This document shows, in pieces, positions 20,255 through 29,131 of a stretch of 64,000 nt of DNA (position 1 is its first letter; every line of letters begins with the position of its first letter). A model generated the notes under the pieces. It saw nothing but the letters and a program-made list of their open reading frames with translations. It was not told the origin of the DNA and made no database searches. Source of the DNA: Candidatus Helarchaeota archaeon (GTDB taxonomy: Archaea > Asgardarchaeota > Lokiarchaeia > Helarchaeales > RDOG01). The position numbers and the translations under genes were made by a program. The stretch lies in contig JAHPZH010000002.1 of NCBI GenBank assembly GCA_019058315.1, forward strand, positions 620,001-684,000, given 5' to 3'.

Positions 20255-21130
20255 ATGAGTGAATATGCAATTTATGTGGGATGTGTAATTGCAAATCGTT
20301 TCCCCTATATAGAAGCGGCAAGTAGAAAAGTTATGGATAAGTTAGGTATTAAAGTGGCTGATATTCCCGAATTTGGGTGTTGCCCTGATCCTACCGGATT
20401 CCAGTGCATCGATCAAAAAACATGGATGGCACTAGCTGCAAGAAATCTATGTGTTGCAGAAGAGACAAATAAGGATATTTTAACTTTTTGCAATGGATGT
20501 TTTGAGACATTAAAAACTGTAAATACTGAATTAAAGAACGATGGACACCATTTAAAAGAAGTAAACGAAATTTTATCAAAAATTGGAAAACAATTCAAAG
20601 GAACAATTAATGTTTATCATCTACTTGAAATTTTATATAATAAAATTGGAACTGAGGCAATACAGAAAGCAGTTACCAAAAAAATGGATGGACTAAAGGT
20701 GGCAACTTTCTATGGGTGCCATTATGGAAGACCAAACTATATTTTACAGTTTGATGATCCTCTTAGACCAGAATCCTTAGATAGAATAGTTGAAGCAACA
20801 GGTGCAAATAGTCTTGAATACCTGAAAAAATATCAATGCTGTGGCAGTGGAATTTCAGGTTACAGTGAAGAAGCTCAAACTGCGATGTTAGAAAGTAAAC
20901 TTAAACAAATTGACCGCGTAGGTGCTGATGTTTTAGTAGTTGTATGTCCAGCATGTTTTACTCAATTTGAAATGAATCAAGGAAAAGTAAATAAAGCATT
21001 TAATACCGATTATAAAATCCCAACCTTATACTTTACTGAATTTTTAGCATTAGCATTCGGTGAGAAACCAGACGATCTAGGACTAAAGTTTCATCGTGTA
21101 AAATTAAAAAGTTTATTAGAAAGAATTTAA
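20255..21130 (+). CDS. hdrB: Heterodisulfide reductase subunit B (HdrB)
   Basis: 291 residues with the two CCG domains that hold the non-cubane [4Fe-4S] clusters of HdrB. The first has C9, FGCCPDPTG near 47 and CNGC near 80; the second has YGCHYGRP, QCCGSG and CPACF. HdrB reduces the CoM-S-S-CoB heterodisulfide in methanogens; in a non-methanogen the disulfide substrate is unknown. The gene follows hdrC with a 2-base gap and its own GGAGG at the end of hdrC. Both cysteine sets are complete, so the protein is expected to be active. Confidence 0.94.
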   Translation: MSEYAIYVGCVIANRFPYIEAASRKVMDKLGIKVADIPEFGCCPDPTGFQCIDQKTWMALAARNLCVAEETNKDILTFCNGCFETLKTVNTELKNDGHHLKEVNEILSKIGKQFKGTINVYHLLEILYNKIGTEAIQKAVTKKMDGLKVATFYGCHYGRPNYILQFDDPLRPESLDRIVEATGANSLEYLKKYQCCGSGISGYSEEAQTAMLESKLKQIDRVGADVLVVVCPACFTQFEMNQGKVNKAFNTDYKIPTLYFTEFLALAFGEKPDDLGLKFHRVKLKSLLERI

Positions 21131-21138
21131 CTTTTAAA

Positions 21139-21594
21139 CTATTTTTTCTTCAATTCTTCATTAATTTTTTTTACTCTCTCTATTTCTCCTTCTTGCCACT
21201 TGATAAACTCAGGAGAACCCCCTTTAAATAATCTAGGTAATTCTTCTTCAAGTTTAGCGGGATTTATCTTTATAATCCATCCTTTCCCATAACAGTCAGA
21301 ATTTAATAATTTTACATTATCTTCCGGTTTTTCGTTGACTTCAACGATAATCCCCGAAAGTGGTGAATATAAAGTAATCCAACCTTTACCTGCTTGAAGG
21401 GAACCGAAAGGTCTGTTGAATTTAACCTCCTCATCTTCCCTTAAAATAACATCTAAAAAGGTTAATTTTTCTAACATTGCTTGGGCAAAATCTGTTATCC
21501 CAATTATAGCGGTTCCGTTTTCTATTTTTGCCCATAAATCCTTATCTGAATAATATAAATCATCCGGGAGATTATATCCTTGAACATTAACCAA
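21139..21594 (-). CDS. GcvH-like lipoyl carrier protein
   Basis: 151 residues matching the glycine cleavage H-protein layout: N-terminal PDDLYYSDKDLWA (GcvH: xxLyYtxeHeW), then the lipoyl hairpin with FGSLQAGKGWITLYSPLSG. Aligned to the GcvH motif ESVKAxSDLYSP, Lys70 falls on the lipoylated lysine. The surrounding AGKG differs from true GcvH and recalls the divergent GcvH-like proteins (LbpA) that work with sHdr complexes. It is convergent with hdrB, with only 8 bases between their stops. No glycine decarboxylase gene is in the window, so a role with HdrBC or the CdhC-like protein is more attractive than glycine cleavage. That functional link is inference. Confidence 0.82.
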   Translation of the reverse strand: MVNVQGYNLPDDLYYSDKDLWAKIENGTAIIGITDFAQAMLEKLTFLDVILREDEEVKFNRPFGSLQAGKGWITLYSPLSGIIVEVNEKPEDNVKLLNSDCYGKGWIIKINPAKLEEELPRLFKGGSPEFIKWQEGEIERVKKINEELKKK

Positions 21595-21711
21595 GTTTAC
21601 ACTTCCACTTTATCAAGATTACATTTCACAATTCTTTTAAACTTAAACCAAAAATATTTATTATATTTTATCATTCTTGGAAATTATTAAAAATAAGTAA
21701 AATCTCAATCT

Positions 21712-21716
21712 GGAGG
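21712..21716 (+). promoter_or_regulatory. Shine-Dalgarno site deciding a TTG start
   Basis: A perfect GGAGG 7 bases before TTG 21724 marks the start of the second GcvH-like gene, which has no ATG in the right place. Confidence 0.75.
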
Positions 21717-21723
21717 TTTCAAT

Positions 21724-22146
21724 TTGGTTAAAGTCGGAGATTATGATTTACCAGACGACCTATACTACCACGAGAAACATACTTGGGCAACCAAGGATGG
21801 TGATTTGATACGCGTGGGCGTAGATTCAATAGGTGTTGCTTTAGCAGGAAAAATTATTTTTGTAAGAGTTAAAAAAATTGGTAAAAACATCAACGCTGGG
21901 AAAAATTTCGGAACTGCAGAAGCAGGGAAAGGTGTAATTCCGTTAACTGCCCCTGTAACAGGAGAAATCGTTGAAGAAAATCCTAATGTGTCTGGAAGAA
22001 AGGTGAAAGAACTCAATGAAGACCCTTATGGAGAAGGTTGGCTAATAAAATTAAAGCCGACTGGAGATGTAGATGCTGAATTTAGTAAATTAATTACTGG
22101 TAACGCTATAACACCTTGGGCCGAAGAAGAAATTAAACAATTATAA
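21724..22146 (+). CDS. Second GcvH-like lipoyl carrier protein
   Basis: 140 residues, a paralog of the gene at 21139-21594 and divergent from it. It shares the PDDLYYHEKHTWA opening and a lipoyl hairpin with FGTAEAGKGVIPLTAPVTG, in which Lys69 sits at the lipoylation position. Two different GcvH-like carriers side by side, one on each strand and both beside hdrB, suggest specialised acyl or sulfur carriers rather than standard glycine cleavage. It starts at TTG with a strong ribosome site. The C terminus ends in a short acidic helix. Confidence 0.82.
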   Translation: MVKVGDYDLPDDLYYHEKHTWATKDGDLIRVGVDSIGVALAGKIIFVRVKKIGKNINAGKNFGTAEAGKGVIPLTAPVTGEIVEENPNVSGRKVKELNEDPYGEGWLIKLKPTGDVDAEFSKLITGNAITPWAEEEIKQL

Positions 22147-22229
22147 TGAGTAATAATAAATTATCAATTTTCTCTCTATTTTTTAAATCATTTATTTATA
22201 AGAACTATTTTTATCATTATGGAACATTC

Positions 22230-23585
22230 TTATTTTAAATTCCAAGTTGTTCCATTCCAATACTCTTTTTTCAAAGGATGATCTTGCGTATCAATAAATT
22301 CTATTAATTTTTTAGCAGATAAAGCATTTTCTTCTGTGGCTATTTTATCTTTAAGTTCATCTGGTATCCATTTTGCAATTCTCTCTTTTAAATTCTTATT
22401 CATCCAAACTATTCGTTTCCAACCACCGTCCCCTTGCATAAATTTTTTATCCCTAAAAGTGGTTAGTGCGATTCCTCTATATCCTGGAGATTGATTAGTT
22501 CTATTATAGATTTTATTTACAGTTGAAAAATTGATTTCAAGAGGAGTTTCTCCTTTATAATAATAATCTGCAATACCAAGTGCATCAACTTCAGGAATCT
22601 GAAATATTAGTGCTTCAAAATATCTACAACTAGTTTGGGGATCCTTAATTGCAGAATATAAATTAATTCTTTCAACAGTTTTACTGGTGAATTTAGATAT
22701 CTTTTGGTTGATACCTGAGTAGCTTCCGTAAAGATTATTCAGTATATCACCCTTAGGTATTTCAAAAAAATATTGTTTTGGGCTAAGCTTATATGAAATA
22801 TCTGCATCCTTCCAATTAATCACTCCACATGTACCATAATTATTTGGTGTGATAATACAAGCATGATTGGGACAATAATATTTACAACCCGTACAACCAT
22901 AAAACTTATCGACTTCATCATCATTTAATTCTAAAGCTTCTATATTTCTTTGTTCCCAAATATAAAAACAATCATCTTTTAATATCCTGAGAGTTTTATT
23001 TGGATTCTGTGCAGAATCAATCAAAAATTTTATTTCAATTTTTTCTATTTGAGGGAAATTGGCTTTTAATTGACCCATCAATGCACGAGCCAGGTGTTCA
23101 ATCCTTATTCCTTTTTTTGCTATGCTTTTATGGATTCTTATCCAAATTAAATTACGCATATTTAAATGCATTACTCCCTCTATAAAGTCATGAAAATGGG
23201 AAATTATTCCTTCTAATATGGCTGGTGTAATTTTATCTAAATTTAAACCTGATAACATAATTGTTTCGATAAAACTATACGAAGCTCCCTCGTCAATCTC
23301 ATCAATATCCGGACCCCAAAGTTCGATTTTTCCATCTTCTAGATTTTTATCTTCTTCATTAAATTCAATTAACTCAGCAGCTGCTTTTACTCTAGGACCC
23401 CCAAATTCCACGTACATATCTTTATTCCGAATTGTTTTTCCTGACCATTGCTCACCAATATTAAAAGGCAGACCTTCTAACAACTCTTTTGGATTAGTAG
23501 GAAGCTTTAAGGCTTTATTTAACTTCCCAAATTCGACCATTTTATAATCACTATAATATGACTTTCTTTTCTGATTTAGCAACAC
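22230..23585 (-). CDS. CdhC-like acetyl-CoA synthase beta subunit with altered A-cluster
   Basis: 451 residues, similar in length to archaeal CdhC and aligning with it over most of its length (DMYVEFGGPRVKAAAEL near 56-72; ADGGW-like QGDGGWKRIVWM near the C terminus). CdhC carries the Ni-Ni-[4Fe-4S] A-cluster that joins methyl, CO and CoA. The cubane ligands are all present with exact family spacing: C231-x2-C234-x8-C243-x9-C253. The C-G-C motif that binds the distal nickel (TSCGCFEA in known enzymes) reads TSCRYFEA here, so Gly is Arg321 and the second Cys is Tyr322. Normal acetyl-CoA synthesis is therefore doubtful. An internal ATG at codon 16 is an alternative start. The neighbours are GcvH-like and HdrBC genes, not other Cdh subunits. 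Confidence 0.85.
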   Translation of the reverse strand: MLLNQKRKSYYSDYKMVEFGKLNKALKLPTNPKELLEGLPFNIGEQWSGKTIRNKDMYVEFGGPRVKAAAELIEFNEEDKNLEDGKIELWGPDIDEIDEGASYSFIETIMLSGLNLDKITPAILEGIISHFHDFIEGVMHLNMRNLIWIRIHKSIAKKGIRIEHLARALMGQLKANFPQIEKIEIKFLIDSAQNPNKTLRILKDDCFYIWEQRNIEALELNDDEVDKFYGCTGCKYYCPNHACIITPNNYGTCGVINWKDADISYKLSPKQYFFEIPKGDILNNLYGSYSGINQKISKFTSKTVERINLYSAIKDPQTSCRYFEALIFQIPEVDALGIADYYYKGETPLEINFSTVNKIYNRTNQSPGYRGIALTTFRDKKFMQGDGGWKRIVWMNKNLKERIAKWIPDELKDKIATEENALSAKKLIEFIDTQDHPLKKEYWNGTTWNLK

Positions 23586-23731
23586 ATCTTAATTTTAAGA
23601 AATTTTGGATTATAACGTAATATAATAAAATTATATCAATAATAGAAAGAATTAAGGTTAGAATCAACAAGATTATAATAAAGAAATTAATGTTGGTCTA
23701 AGGAATGTGAGATTTATTATATATCTTTATT

Positions 23732-24697
23732 TTATTGTTTTAGACACCATTTCTGATCTAATTCAGCATGTCTTGCAAGGAAAATCATTCCTTTTCCATA
23801 ATAAAAGTTTGATTCTTTTAAATAATATTCCGCAGCTTTATTGAAAAATTTTCGTTTATATCTCCCTAAAAATTCATAAAGTGAAGCAACCCAATAAAAT
23901 AGATTTTTTTCTATTAATTCAGAAATTATTTTTAAAAGAGGTTCTAAATTATCTGGTTTAAATTTGTCTATATTTTTATTAATTTCATCTATATAATCAT
24001 TTATTTTTTCCTCAGTACGAAATGGATAACTATTAGCTATGGTACCTACAGCAACTGGGGGAACTTTACTTTCTTTCAAATCATTAGGGGAATTCAAATT
24101 TGTAAAACTCTTAAATTCTGGATCAAAACTTTGAACTCTCCAAGAAACAACTAAAACTAATTCGGTATAACCTCTAAAAATATCGTCAATTCGTCTTTTT
24201 CCCAATTTGCATATTAGTTTAGTGACTTCTAAGCAATGTTTAACTGATAAACATGCTGGTAATGGTTCTATTAGACCAGATGTATGTGCATATAATGTGA
24301 TTCCACTTTTGGATAAATCTTCAAAGAGTAGTTTTAATGTCTGAACTTTAATATAAGGTAAATCACAAGGTAAAACCAAACAATGATTTGTTTTTACTTG
24401 TTTCATCCCTGTTAATATTCCTAATAATGCCCCGTTACAATTATTTTTTTCATCTATATAGATTTTAGCTAATTTAATATCAAATTTTTTTAGTAATTCT
24501 AAATATATTTGTTTTCTTTCTTCATTATTGACGATAATTAATATCTCATCTGTAATTTCTTCTAAAATTTCAATTAATCGAATTAATATTGGCTTTCCTT
24601 CTATTTCTATAATGGCTTTATCAATCCAAGGTTTATCTTTTGTTTGAAATCTTTTTGCAAGTCCACCAGAGAGAATTACACCCGTAATTTTATCCAT
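23732..24697 (-). CDS. MobA-like nucleotidyltransferase with C-terminal helical extension
   Basis: 321 residues. The N-terminal 200 are a MobA/IspD-type nucleotidyltransferase: ILSGGLAKRF (residues 8-17) binds the nucleotide, DKAIIEIEGKPIL follows, and LPCDLPY near 110 supplies the metal-binding Asp. MobA attaches GMP to molybdopterin. The C-terminal ~110 residues are helical and not part of classic MobA. The tungsten aldehyde oxidoreductase at 26635 gives a plausible client, although AOR enzymes usually hold pterin without the nucleotide, so another pterin enzyme or a different nucleotide transfer is possible. Divergent from the tRNA thiolase gene at 24786. Confidence 0.75.
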   Translation of the reverse strand: MDKITGVILSGGLAKRFQTKDKPWIDKAIIEIEGKPILIRLIEILEEITDEILIIVNNEERKQIYLELLKKFDIKLAKIYIDEKNNCNGALLGILTGMKQVKTNHCLVLPCDLPYIKVQTLKLLFEDLSKSGITLYAHTSGLIEPLPACLSVKHCLEVTKLICKLGKRRIDDIFRGYTELVLVVSWRVQSFDPEFKSFTNLNSPNDLKESKVPPVAVGTIANSYPFRTEEKINDYIDEINKNIDKFKPDNLEPLLKIISELIEKNLFYWVASLYEFLGRYKRKFFNKAAEYYLKESNFYYGKGMIFLARHAELDQKWCLKQ

Positions 24698-24785
24698 TTA
24701 ATTCAGATCCAGTCAATTAGAAATGTTTAATATAAGTCTATATAAATTAGTTTATTTAAATTAAATTTCAACATTTTGAGTTTTT

Positions 24786-25718
24786 TTGAAAATGAAATGT
24801 AAGATTTGTGGAGAATCAGCCAATATAAAACTGGACTATTGTGGTTTAAAACTGTGTAAGCCTCATTTTATTGAATATATTCAAAAAAGGGTTAAACGAA
24901 CTATAAAGAGATACCAAATGGTCCGAAAGGAAGATACTATTGCCGTTGCATTAAGTGGGGGAAAAGATAGTCAAGCACTTCTTCATATTTTAAAACAAAT
25001 TTATGTTGATTCTAACAAACTTATCGGAATCCATATCGATTTGGGAATTAATGATTATTCTCAAGAATCAGCTAAATTTGTAAGAATACTATGTGATGAG
25101 CTAGAAGTTCCTGTACATGTTATTAACATAAAAGAGGAATATAATTTTACGATTGATAATGCAAAAAAAAGCAAAAAAATTAGACGTCCTATATGTGGTA
25201 TTTGCGGTTTAGTTAAAAGATATGTTTTAAATGTATTTGCAAGAAAATATAAAGCTGATGTTTTAGCAACTGGTCATGTTATGGATGACGAAGTCAGTGT
25301 ATTATTATCAAACTTGGTTAACGGTAATTTTGAACAATTGATAAGAGGGGGTCCTTTTCTTCCTTCAGATGATGTTTCAATGGTTGCCCGTATTAAACCG
25401 TTATATGAGATCTCAGAGCTTGAGACCACACTTTATTCTCATTTTAATAACATTCCTTTTATTGAAATAACTTGTCCTTATGATGTTAAAGCAACAGTAT
25501 CTTCCTATAAACAAGTTACAAATAAATTAGAAGAAATGCAACCTGGGTCTAGATATCTACTATTAAGAAATTATATAAAAATCTATAAAAAGGCATTAAA
25601 GGATTATAATACTGAAATACAACAGGAATTATGCTATTGTAAAGTATGTGGAGGTCCAACTATAAGAGATATTTGTGCATTTTGCAGTTTAAGAAAAAAA
25701 ATGGAGGGTAATGAGTGA
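24786..25718 (+). CDS. ttuA: tRNA 2-thiolation enzyme, TtuA/Ncs6 family
   Basis: 310 residues. The PP-loop SGGKDS at 57-62 adenylates the target uridine. An N-terminal zinc knuckle (C6, C9, C24, H27), the central CGICG with the catalytic cysteines, and a C-terminal zinc ribbon (CYCKVCG ... CAFC) are the full TtuA/Ctu1 set. It makes 2-thiouridine in tRNA (position 54 or 34 depending on subfamily). The stop overlaps the next gene, trmI, by four bases, so the two tRNA modification genes are translated together. A close alternative is TtcA-like 2-thiocytidine synthase, but the two zinc sites favour TtuA/Ncs6. Confidence 0.9.
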   Translation: MKMKCKICGESANIKLDYCGLKLCKPHFIEYIQKRVKRTIKRYQMVRKEDTIAVALSGGKDSQALLHILKQIYVDSNKLIGIHIDLGINDYSQESAKFVRILCDELEVPVHVINIKEEYNFTIDNAKKSKKIRRPICGICGLVKRYVLNVFARKYKADVLATGHVMDDEVSVLLSNLVNGNFEQLIRGGPFLPSDDVSMVARIKPLYEISELETTLYSHFNNIPFIEITCPYDVKATVSSYKQVTNKLEEMQPGSRYLLLRNYIKIYKKALKDYNTEIQQELCYCKVCGGPTIRDICAFCSLRKKMEGNE

Positions 25719-26482
25719 TTAAAGAAGGAGATAATATAATTTTAATTTCTGAACGATTAAACCGTTGGTTAGTAAAAGTCCAAAGTGGAAAGGAATTTCA
25801 AACACATAAAGGGATTATCAAATTTGATGAAATTATTGGAAAAGATTATGGTTTTATATTAGAAAGTTCAATTGGAAAGAAATTCTATGTATTAGAGCCT
25901 CTAATTTATGATTACATCTTTAAATCAAAGAGATCAACACAAATAATTTATCCTAAAGATGCTGCTATTATCACATTATTTTCTGGAATTCACCCAGGAA
26001 GTAGAATTATAGAAACAGGGTTAGGTAGTGGAGCCCTTACTATTGCTCTAGCAAATATTATTAGACCTAATGGAAAAATTTATTCATATGAAATAAAGGA
26101 AGATTATATATCTGTCGCTAAAAAAAATCTAGATCGAGCAGGACTTAGCGAATTTGTCGAAATCAAACATCGTGATGCATTAAATGGATTTGATGAAACT
26201 AATGTCGATAATATCATATTAGACTTAGCAACTCCTTGGTTAATTATACCAATCGCTTATAAAGCCTTAAAAAGTAGTGGAGTGCTATTAAGTTATTCAC
26301 CTACCATCGATCAAGTTCAAAAAACAGTCAATTCCATGATTGAGAACAATTTTGTGGACATTCACACGATGGAATGTTTAATTCGGGAATGGCAGATTGC
26401 CCCTAATAAAGTTAGACCTTTTAATCGAATGGTTGGACATTCTGGTTTTATGACGTTCGGAACGAAGATACATGTCGCTTAA
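25715..26482 (+). CDS. trmI: tRNA (adenine-N1)-methyltransferase TrmI
   Basis: 255 residues. A small N-terminal beta domain is followed by the Rossmann methyltransferase with ETGLGSGALTIAL as the SAM site, YSYEIKEDYI for ribose binding, and DNIILDLATPW, the family's active-site strand ending in D-L-x-x-P-W. This is the TrmI/Trm61 type that makes m1A57/58 in the tRNA T loop. The GTG start overlaps the ttuA stop (GTGA), a translationally coupled pair. Position 54 thiolation and position 58 methylation both stabilise the T loop, so the pairing makes biological sense. Confidence 0.93.
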   Translation: MIKEGDNIILISERLNRWLVKVQSGKEFQTHKGIIKFDEIIGKDYGFILESSIGKKFYVLEPLIYDYIFKSKRSTQIIYPKDAAIITLFSGIHPGSRIIETGLGSGALTIALANIIRPNGKIYSYEIKEDYISVAKKNLDRAGLSEFVEIKHRDALNGFDETNVDNIILDLATPWLIIPIAYKALKSSGVLLSYSPTIDQVQKTVNSMIENNFVDIHTMECLIREWQIAPNKVRPFNRMVGHSGFMTFGTKIHVA

Positions 26483-26634
26483 AAATAAATAATTAGGATA
26501 AAAATAATTGTAACTAATTTAACAATTCTTAAATATTTCATTAATCATCGTCTTTTCAGTAGTTTATTTTTAATAAAAGACTAATTTAAATATAAAAAAT
26601 AGAAGAAATAAGAAAAATTCCGAGATGATTTATT

Positions 26635-28482
26635 ATGTTCGGCTATGCCGGAAAAAGAGTAAACGTTAATCTCACGGATGGAAGTATTAGAACAGAAACT
26701 TTAACGGAAGAATTTTGTGAATCATACATTGGAGGTTATGGTTTTGGTGCAAAAGTACTTTGGGATGAACTTAAGGCAGGCATCGATCCTTTATCCCCCG
26801 ATAATATTTTAATTTATGCTACGGGTCCTGCACAAGCTTCTTTACTGCCTACAGCATCTAAATATGGTGTATTTGCTAAATCCCCATTAACTAATGTTTT
26901 TGGTATGGCAATATCATCAGGAAGTGTGGGCCAACAGTTTCGAAGGGCTGGTTATGACATGATGGTAATCTATGGTAAAGCAGAAAAACCTGTGTATATC
27001 TTTGTTGATGATGATATCGTTGATTTAGTGGACGCATCCCATCTATGGGGTCAAAAAGATAGTTGGGAAACGGAAGATATAATTCGTGAAGAACAAGGCG
27101 ATTCGAGACTTGGTGTAGCTTCAATAGGTGTGGCGGGTGAAAAATTAAGTAAAATTGCGTGTATTACTAATGATCGAAACAGACAAGCGGGCAGAACAGG
27201 TATGGGCGCAGTTATGGGATCGAAAAATTTGAAAGCAGTCGCTTTTCGAGGATCTAAAGATGTGTCAGTAAAGGATAAAGAAACAGCCATGGTGAAATAT
27301 GTTGATCTATTGAAACGTGCAGTAGGTCCGGCAACCATTAAATATCGGGATTTAGGAACTCCAATAAATACAATGGTTTTTCAAAATTTGGGTGTGTTAC
27401 CAACTAGAAACTTTCAAAACGGTCAATTTGAAGATGCGGAAGCAATTAGTGGAGAAACAATGGCAGAAAAATGGGTTGTTCAAAAAGCAGCTTGTTCTAA
27501 ATGTCCAATAGCTTGCGATCATCTTTGTTTAGTAAATGATCAAGGTCCATATCAAAATTCTCTCTCTAGTGTGGATTTTGAATCTATTTTCGCGTTAGGT
27601 TCATGTACTGGAGTAGGTTATTTCCCCGCGGTTGTAAAAGCGATTGAACTTTGTGATCGCTTGGGAATGGATACTATGAGTGGCGGAGTTACCGTGGCGC
27701 ATGCGATGGAATGTTTTGAAAAGGGTTATATAACAAAAGAAGACACAGGTGGACTTGATTTACGTTTTGGAAATCATGAAGCATTAACCAAATTTGTAGA
27801 AAATATGTGCAATAGAGAAACTAAAGCTGGTGATATTTGGGCAGACGGAAGTAAAGCAGCAGCACTAAAAATTGGAAAAGATTCTCTGGATTTTGCAATG
27901 CAAAACAAAGGGCTTGAACTACCAGGTTATTCAATCCGTGGCCTAAAAACTGCTGCGTTAGGTTTTTGTGTATCTATTCGTGGCGGCTGCCATTTACGTA
28001 ATGGAGCTTATTCTCCCGACGTTAAAGGAAAGGTTGATAGACTAAAGGAAGAAGTTGGTCGCAGTAAAAAACTTATTATTCCTGTGGAAAACATGTATGC
28101 AATCATCGATTCTTTAATTATCTGTAAATTTACACGAGGCGTATATACCGGAGATGATGAAATCGCAGAATGTTACCAAATGATCACTGGAATTCCAATG
28201 GATGCTGCTAAACTAAACTTAGCAGGAGAGCGTATTGTAAATTTATCTAAATGTTTCAACCTCAGAGAAGGAGCTAGAAGAAAAGATGATTATCCTCCTG
28301 AAAGATGTTTCAAAGAAAAATTACAAACTGGGCCTACTAAAGGTGCAATAATTGATAGGAAAGGTTATGATGCTATGCTTGATGAATATTACGAATCTAG
28401 AGGTTGGACCAAGGAAGGAATACCAAAACCTGAGAAATTAAAAGAATTAGGATTAGATTATGTTAAGTTGGATGTGAGTTAA
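26635..28482 (+). CDS. aor: Tungsten aldehyde:ferredoxin oxidoreductase (AOR family)
   Basis: 615 residues, full family length. The N terminus (GYAGKRVNVNLTDGSI, then YIGGYGFGAKVLWDEL) is the pterin-binding AOR_N domain. The [4Fe-4S] cysteines CSKCPIACDHLC lie near residues 286-297. Together these domains bind bis-tungstopterin and oxidise an aldehyde to its acid with ferredoxin as acceptor. The next gene, a four-cluster ferredoxin, starts directly after the stop and is probably its electron-transfer subunit. The late cysteine region reads GFCVSIRGGCHLRNG. Substrate specificity cannot be read from sequence. Confidence 0.92.
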   Translation: MFGYAGKRVNVNLTDGSIRTETLTEEFCESYIGGYGFGAKVLWDELKAGIDPLSPDNILIYATGPAQASLLPTASKYGVFAKSPLTNVFGMAISSGSVGQQFRRAGYDMMVIYGKAEKPVYIFVDDDIVDLVDASHLWGQKDSWETEDIIREEQGDSRLGVASIGVAGEKLSKIACITNDRNRQAGRTGMGAVMGSKNLKAVAFRGSKDVSVKDKETAMVKYVDLLKRAVGPATIKYRDLGTPINTMVFQNLGVLPTRNFQNGQFEDAEAISGETMAEKWVVQKAACSKCPIACDHLCLVNDQGPYQNSLSSVDFESIFALGSCTGVGYFPAVVKAIELCDRLGMDTMSGGVTVAHAMECFEKGYITKEDTGGLDLRFGNHEALTKFVENMCNRETKAGDIWADGSKAAALKIGKDSLDFAMQNKGLELPGYSIRGLKTAALGFCVSIRGGCHLRNGAYSPDVKGKVDRLKEEVGRSKKLIIPVENMYAIIDSLIICKFTRGVYTGDDEIAECYQMITGIPMDAAKLNLAGERIVNLSKCFNLREGARRKDDYPPERCFKEKLQTGPTKGAIIDRKGYDAMLDEYYESRGWTKEGIPKPEKLKELGLDYVKLDVS

Positions 28483-28986
28483 TTGTTTAAAAGAGACAGA
28501 AAAACTATTATTTGTGATCCCGAAATATGTACTGGTTGCGAAATCTGTGAATTTATTTGTTCGCTAACTAAAGAAGGGGTGTTTCAACCTTATCACTCGA
28601 ATATCCGAAGAATTAGAATTGAACCTATTGTAAATTTCGCTATTACTTGTCAATTCTGCAAAGATCCACCTTGCGTCGGAGCATGTCCCGAAAAAGCACT
28701 GACTCAAGATGAAAAAACAGGAATAATCAGGATCGATGAAAACAAATGCGATGGCTGTGGATTTTGCGTTAAGGCGTGTCCTTTCGGAGCTATCAAAATC
28801 CATCTAAAGAATGAGAAAGTGATAATCTGCGATCAATGCGTAGATGAAGACGATGGACCTCAATGTGTCAAATATTGCCCTAAAGAAGCATTAGAGCATA
28901 CTACACTGGACGCTTATGCAGACAAAGTCAGTAAGGGTGCAGTAGAAAAACTATTGAAGGCTTATACTGAAGAAAAAACTAGCTAA
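28483..28986 (+). CDS. Four-cluster ferredoxin, AOR electron-transfer subunit
   Basis: 167 residues with four [4Fe-4S] sets in the HycB/DmsB arrangement: CDPEICTGCEICEFIC, CQFCKDPPCVGACP, CDGCGFCVKACP and CDQC...CVKYCP. Such subunits carry electrons between a pterin enzyme and other carriers. It begins with TTG immediately after the AOR stop, with no intergenic base, so the two are one transcriptional and probably translational unit. A T-rich stretch after the stop (28986-29020) likely ends the transcript. Confidence 0.9.
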   Translation: MFKRDRKTIICDPEICTGCEICEFICSLTKEGVFQPYHSNIRRIRIEPIVNFAITCQFCKDPPCVGACPEKALTQDEKTGIIRIDENKCDGCGFCVKACPFGAIKIHLKNEKVIICDQCVDEDDGPQCVKYCPKEALEHTTLDAYADKVSKGAVEKLLKAYTEEKTS

Positions 28987-29131
28987 TTTTTATTATTTAT
29001 TTTTTATTTTTTTAAGAAATTAATTTTTAAAATAATTTAATTTAAAATTCTCATCATATAGTTTACTATTAAATTTGAGAAATTAATTTAAGTATTTAAT
29101 ACAAGAATAAAGCCCTTTCTTTTTTTAGATA

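Noticed and set aside
23732..24697. IspD or GlmU-type sugar/isoprenoid nucleotidyltransferase
   Set aside because: The LPCDLPY and ILSGGLAKRF motifs fit MobA better, although substrate identity remains unproven.
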